DNA of 64,000 nt, from contig MEOK01000038.1 in NCBI GenBank assembly GCA_001769195.1, positions 31,415 through 95,414 on the forward strand, written 5' to 3'. This DNA comes from Bacteroidetes bacterium GWF2_40_14. Lineage in GTDB: Bacteria; Bacteroidota; Bacteroidia; Bacteroidales; UBA932. The notes under the pieces were generated by a model, which did not search any database, was not told the origin of the DNA, and was given only the letters and a program-made list of their open reading frames with translations. The position numbers and the translations under genes are program-made. This document shows, piece after piece, positions 62,430-64,000 of the stretch (within the stretch, counting starts at the first letter, position 1; each line of letters opens with the position of its first letter).

Positions 62430-62987
62430 TTATTTTATTGTTTCAGTAAGTATTTTGCTTGTCAATACTTTTTTTTGAGAAGAAATCGATCTGTATAATT
62501 CTTCTTCCTTCTTTTGTAGGTTGCTAATCTCCATAATAAGCCGCTGTTTTTCGATTGAAGGTAATTCAAACTCAATATCTTGAATCATAGATTTTGTTAT
62601 TGACGGAATTGAACTCCCAACCGCATGGTTTTTTAAAGTTTTCAATATGTCATGTGAGTTAAGAAACCAACATAAAAAATATGGGTTAACCTCAGTATTC
62701 TTGATTCTTATTACAAAAAAAGAGGATGAAGCTACTGCTTTTCCAATAGATATATTATACACAACACAAAAATTAGATGTCCCTTTGGCTGCAAATAATA
62801 GATCTCCCTCTAAAAGCAGATGATTTGAAATATTTCCATTATCTTTAATAGATGGTTCAAGATTGCTAGTTGTGTTGTTATTTATTTCAAAATCTTTAAT
62901 TTGCAAATATATAACATCTCCATCAGGAGCAGTTTTAAGGTAAACACCTGATTGAATATCTGCTATTTCTCTAATTTTTCTATTCAT
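62430..62987 (-). CDS. Half-length HsdS-like protein with one target domain
   Basis: The protein has 185 residues: one target-recognition domain (REIADIQSGVYLKTAPDGDV; LLEGDLLFAAKGTSNFCVVY; AVGSSIPSITKSMIQDIEFEL) and one coiled-coil region (IMEISNLQKKEEELYRSI). This is about half of a normal HsdS. It could be an S subunit that works as a dimer, a second specificity for the same HsdM, or a remnant; its frame is intact and it opens the operon with its own consensus promoter, so it is probably expressed. Confidence 0.82.
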   Translation of the reverse strand: MNRKIREIADIQSGVYLKTAPDGDVIYLQIKDFEINNNTTSNLEPSIKDNGNISNHLLLEGDLLFAAKGTSNFCVVYNISIGKAVASSSFFVIRIKNTEVNPYFLCWFLNSHDILKTLKNHAVGSSIPSITKSMIQDIEFELPSIEKQRLIMEISNLQKKEEELYRSISSQKKVLTSKILTETIK

Positions 62988-63015
62988 TTTTATCTAAGTA
63001 GTACGATTACTAATG

Positions 63016-63046
63016 CAAAGGTAGTAATTTATTTTAAATGTCCAAA
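63016..63046 (-). promoter_or_regulatory. Consensus promoter of the defence operon
   Basis: Minus strand: -33 TTTG (63043-63046), 19-bp spacer, -7 TACCTTTG (63016-63023). Exact match. The first start codon is at 62987. No other clear promoter was noticed within the nine-gene run down to 52219. Confidence 0.75.
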
Positions 63047-63102
63047 AAAATCTGAGTAATGCATCTACGAATTATGTGTTAGTGGATTTATAGTTGTTAT
63101 TA

Positions 63103-63185
63103 TGCATCTCGTATACATTGATTGTGTACCTTCCTAAATGCGGTACACGACCCATTTAGGAAGGTACACAAACAAAAGAGATGCA
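63103..63185. repeat. Nested palindrome upstream of the defence operon
   Basis: Inner 19-bp perfect arms (63122-63140 and 63153-63171, with core GTACCTTCCTAAATG and its complement) around a 12-base loop, and outer 8-bp arms TGCATCTC (63103-63110) and GAGATGCA (63178-63185). It lies between the 3' end of the M14 gene and the operon promoter. It lacks a T-run, so it may be a repeat, a recombination or binding site, or an mRNA-end hairpin. Confidence 0.7.
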
Positions 63186-63196
63186 ATATTATATTA

Positions 63197-64000
63197 TTAT
63201 AAGATACGGCAAACAGGATAACGACTGACATTTGGTTCAACGTTTTCCCTTACCTTAGACATAAAAAACTGCAGGATTGCCTGAGGGTCATTTGCAAATG
63301 CTGGGTCGTTTGCCTTCTTGGTCTCGAACTCCTTTTTTAATGCAGGGTCCTTTGCAATCATCTCCCGTCCTTTAACCTCCATGTAGTTTAGCCTTATCCA
63401 GAACTCAGTTGCCGGACGTGCAAAGAGGTTATAGAATCCCCAATAGACAAGAGATGTGGGTGATTTTGGCTCAAGCATGTGAGCTATGATTTTCACCTTT
63501 GGTTGTGCTGTTAAAATTATCAAATCTCCTTTTCTAAATTTTACATACTCTTTTTGGGTAGTATATCCGGTTGTCAGAGTTACTCGGCCTTCATTTGGAA
63601 ATTCGGACCATTTTGGGTTTACAAAACGATATGTTTCCACGTAAATTGTGGTATCTGTATTAAGTATGCTGTATTTGATTCCATGCAGATCAAGCAGCTC
63701 TCTTGTTGCAATTTGTTCCTGTGGTATTATATAGGCTTTTGGAAGCTTGATCATAAGATCCTTCTTATAAGATGTGAAAAGCGGTAGACGGATGGTTACA
63801 GGCGATGTTCTGTCGGAGTAAGTCCAATCTGCACCCGAAAGTTCACTCTTTACCTTTTTATCGTTCCATGCAAGATAATCAACTAATATGCTGTCTTTAA
63901 AGTCATGAGAGAACATAAGCGGGAGCGAATCTCTTCGAAACATGTCGGATGCAGAATTTCTATCTGCAAGAGCTATCTCCTTTTGTAGTTCTCTGCTGTT
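63197..64000 (-). CDS. Probable M14 zinc carboxypeptidase, C-terminal part
   Basis: The frame is open from the window edge (minus strand, 64000) to the stop at 63197, giving 267 visible residues; the codons before ATG 63943 (NSRELQKEIALADRNSASD) show that this ATG is internal. The part resembles the C-terminal region of long Bacteroidota M14 metallopeptidases: a beta-rich domain (TTIYVETYRF), then SLVYWGFYNLFARPATEFW, then IAKDPALKKEFETKKANDPAFA, and the end SRYPVCRIL. The zinc-binding catalytic domain would be outside. The identification is by memory of this ending, so moderate. Confidence 0.6.
   Translation of the reverse strand, partial: NSRELQKEIALADRNSASDMFRRDSLPLMFSHDFKDSILVDYLAWNDKKVKSELSGADWTYSDRTSPVTIRLPLFTSYKKDLMIKLPKAYIIPQEQIATRELLDLHGIKYSILNTDTTIYVETYRFVNPKWSEFPNEGRVTLTTGYTTQKEYVKFRKGDLIILTAQPKVKIIAHMLEPKSPTSLVYWGFYNLFARPATEFWIRLNYMEVKGREMIAKDPALKKEFETKKANDPAFANDPQAILQFFMSKVRENVEPNVSRYPVCRIL

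Overview
The window is a piece of a Bacteroidota chromosome, most likely order Bacteroidales. This rests on the many promoters of the Bacteroides type (-33 TTTG, 19-21 bp spacer, -7 TAnnTTTG), the families DUF4295, DUF4199, bactofilin, 6-bladed beta-propeller lipoproteins and a TonB receptor with a CarboxypepD_reg-like N-terminus, an extended SecA, and AT-rich intergenic DNA. No rRNA, CRISPR array or replication origin is visible. There is one tRNA (initiator Met).

Layout. 1-7.4 kb: the 3' part of tilS against sppA, then two beta-propeller lipoproteins flanking a GntR-slipin operon whose promoter carries a perfect palindrome. 7.4-13.7 kb: a divergent two-component system next to a 42-residue double-glycine-leader peptide, its peptidase-ABC exporter, an HlyD-type adaptor and a small membrane protein; this looks like a peptide secretion or signalling system. 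13.7-16.8 kb: a Cys/His-rich secreted protein, a TonB receptor and a secreted HMA-domain protein, a likely metal (copper?) acquisition or handling set. 16.8-20.1 kb: an unknown secreted protein and a GH9-deacetylase fusion. 20.2-24 kb: nfnA-nfnB-hisS and tRNA-fMet with a strong terminator. 24-29.1 kb: accessory DNA behind the tRNA, with decayed ORF6N/DinD-type fragments, a 1278-residue hybrid histidine kinase and a small membrane protein; each of the last two genes is followed by a fold-back element resembling an integron attC site. 29.4-34.3 kb: GNAT, mgsA, acyl-ACP thioesterase, pyrG, glutamine cyclotransferase, mnmD. 34.4-42.3 kb: secA, lpd, bactofilin, and on the other strand an actin-like ATPase whose phosphate-1 motif sits at the C-terminus (apparent circular permutation), a GT2 glycosyltransferase and a DUF4199 protein. 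42.3-52 kb: translation core (thrS-infC-rpmI-rplT-lepB, rpmB-rpmG-DUF4295, ftsY, pheT, ubiA-like); infC starts with AUC. 52-63 kb: a nine-gene leftward defence operon built on a type I restriction-modification system with an extra half specificity subunit, a DinD-RhuM fusion, an AbiTii protein, DUF2188, a 5'-nucleotidase and a YgjP-type metalloprotease; a 183-bp fold-back element lies on one side and a nested palindrome on the other. 63.2-64 kb: the C-terminal part of a probable M14 carboxypeptidase running off the window.

Strongest leads: (1) the circularly permuted actin-like protein next to bactofilin; (2) the peptide-exporter-two-component locus; (3) the defence operon with its non-standard cargo; (4) the cassette-like organisation at 24.5-29.1 kb. 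All functional statements are read from motifs and context by eye; no database search was run.
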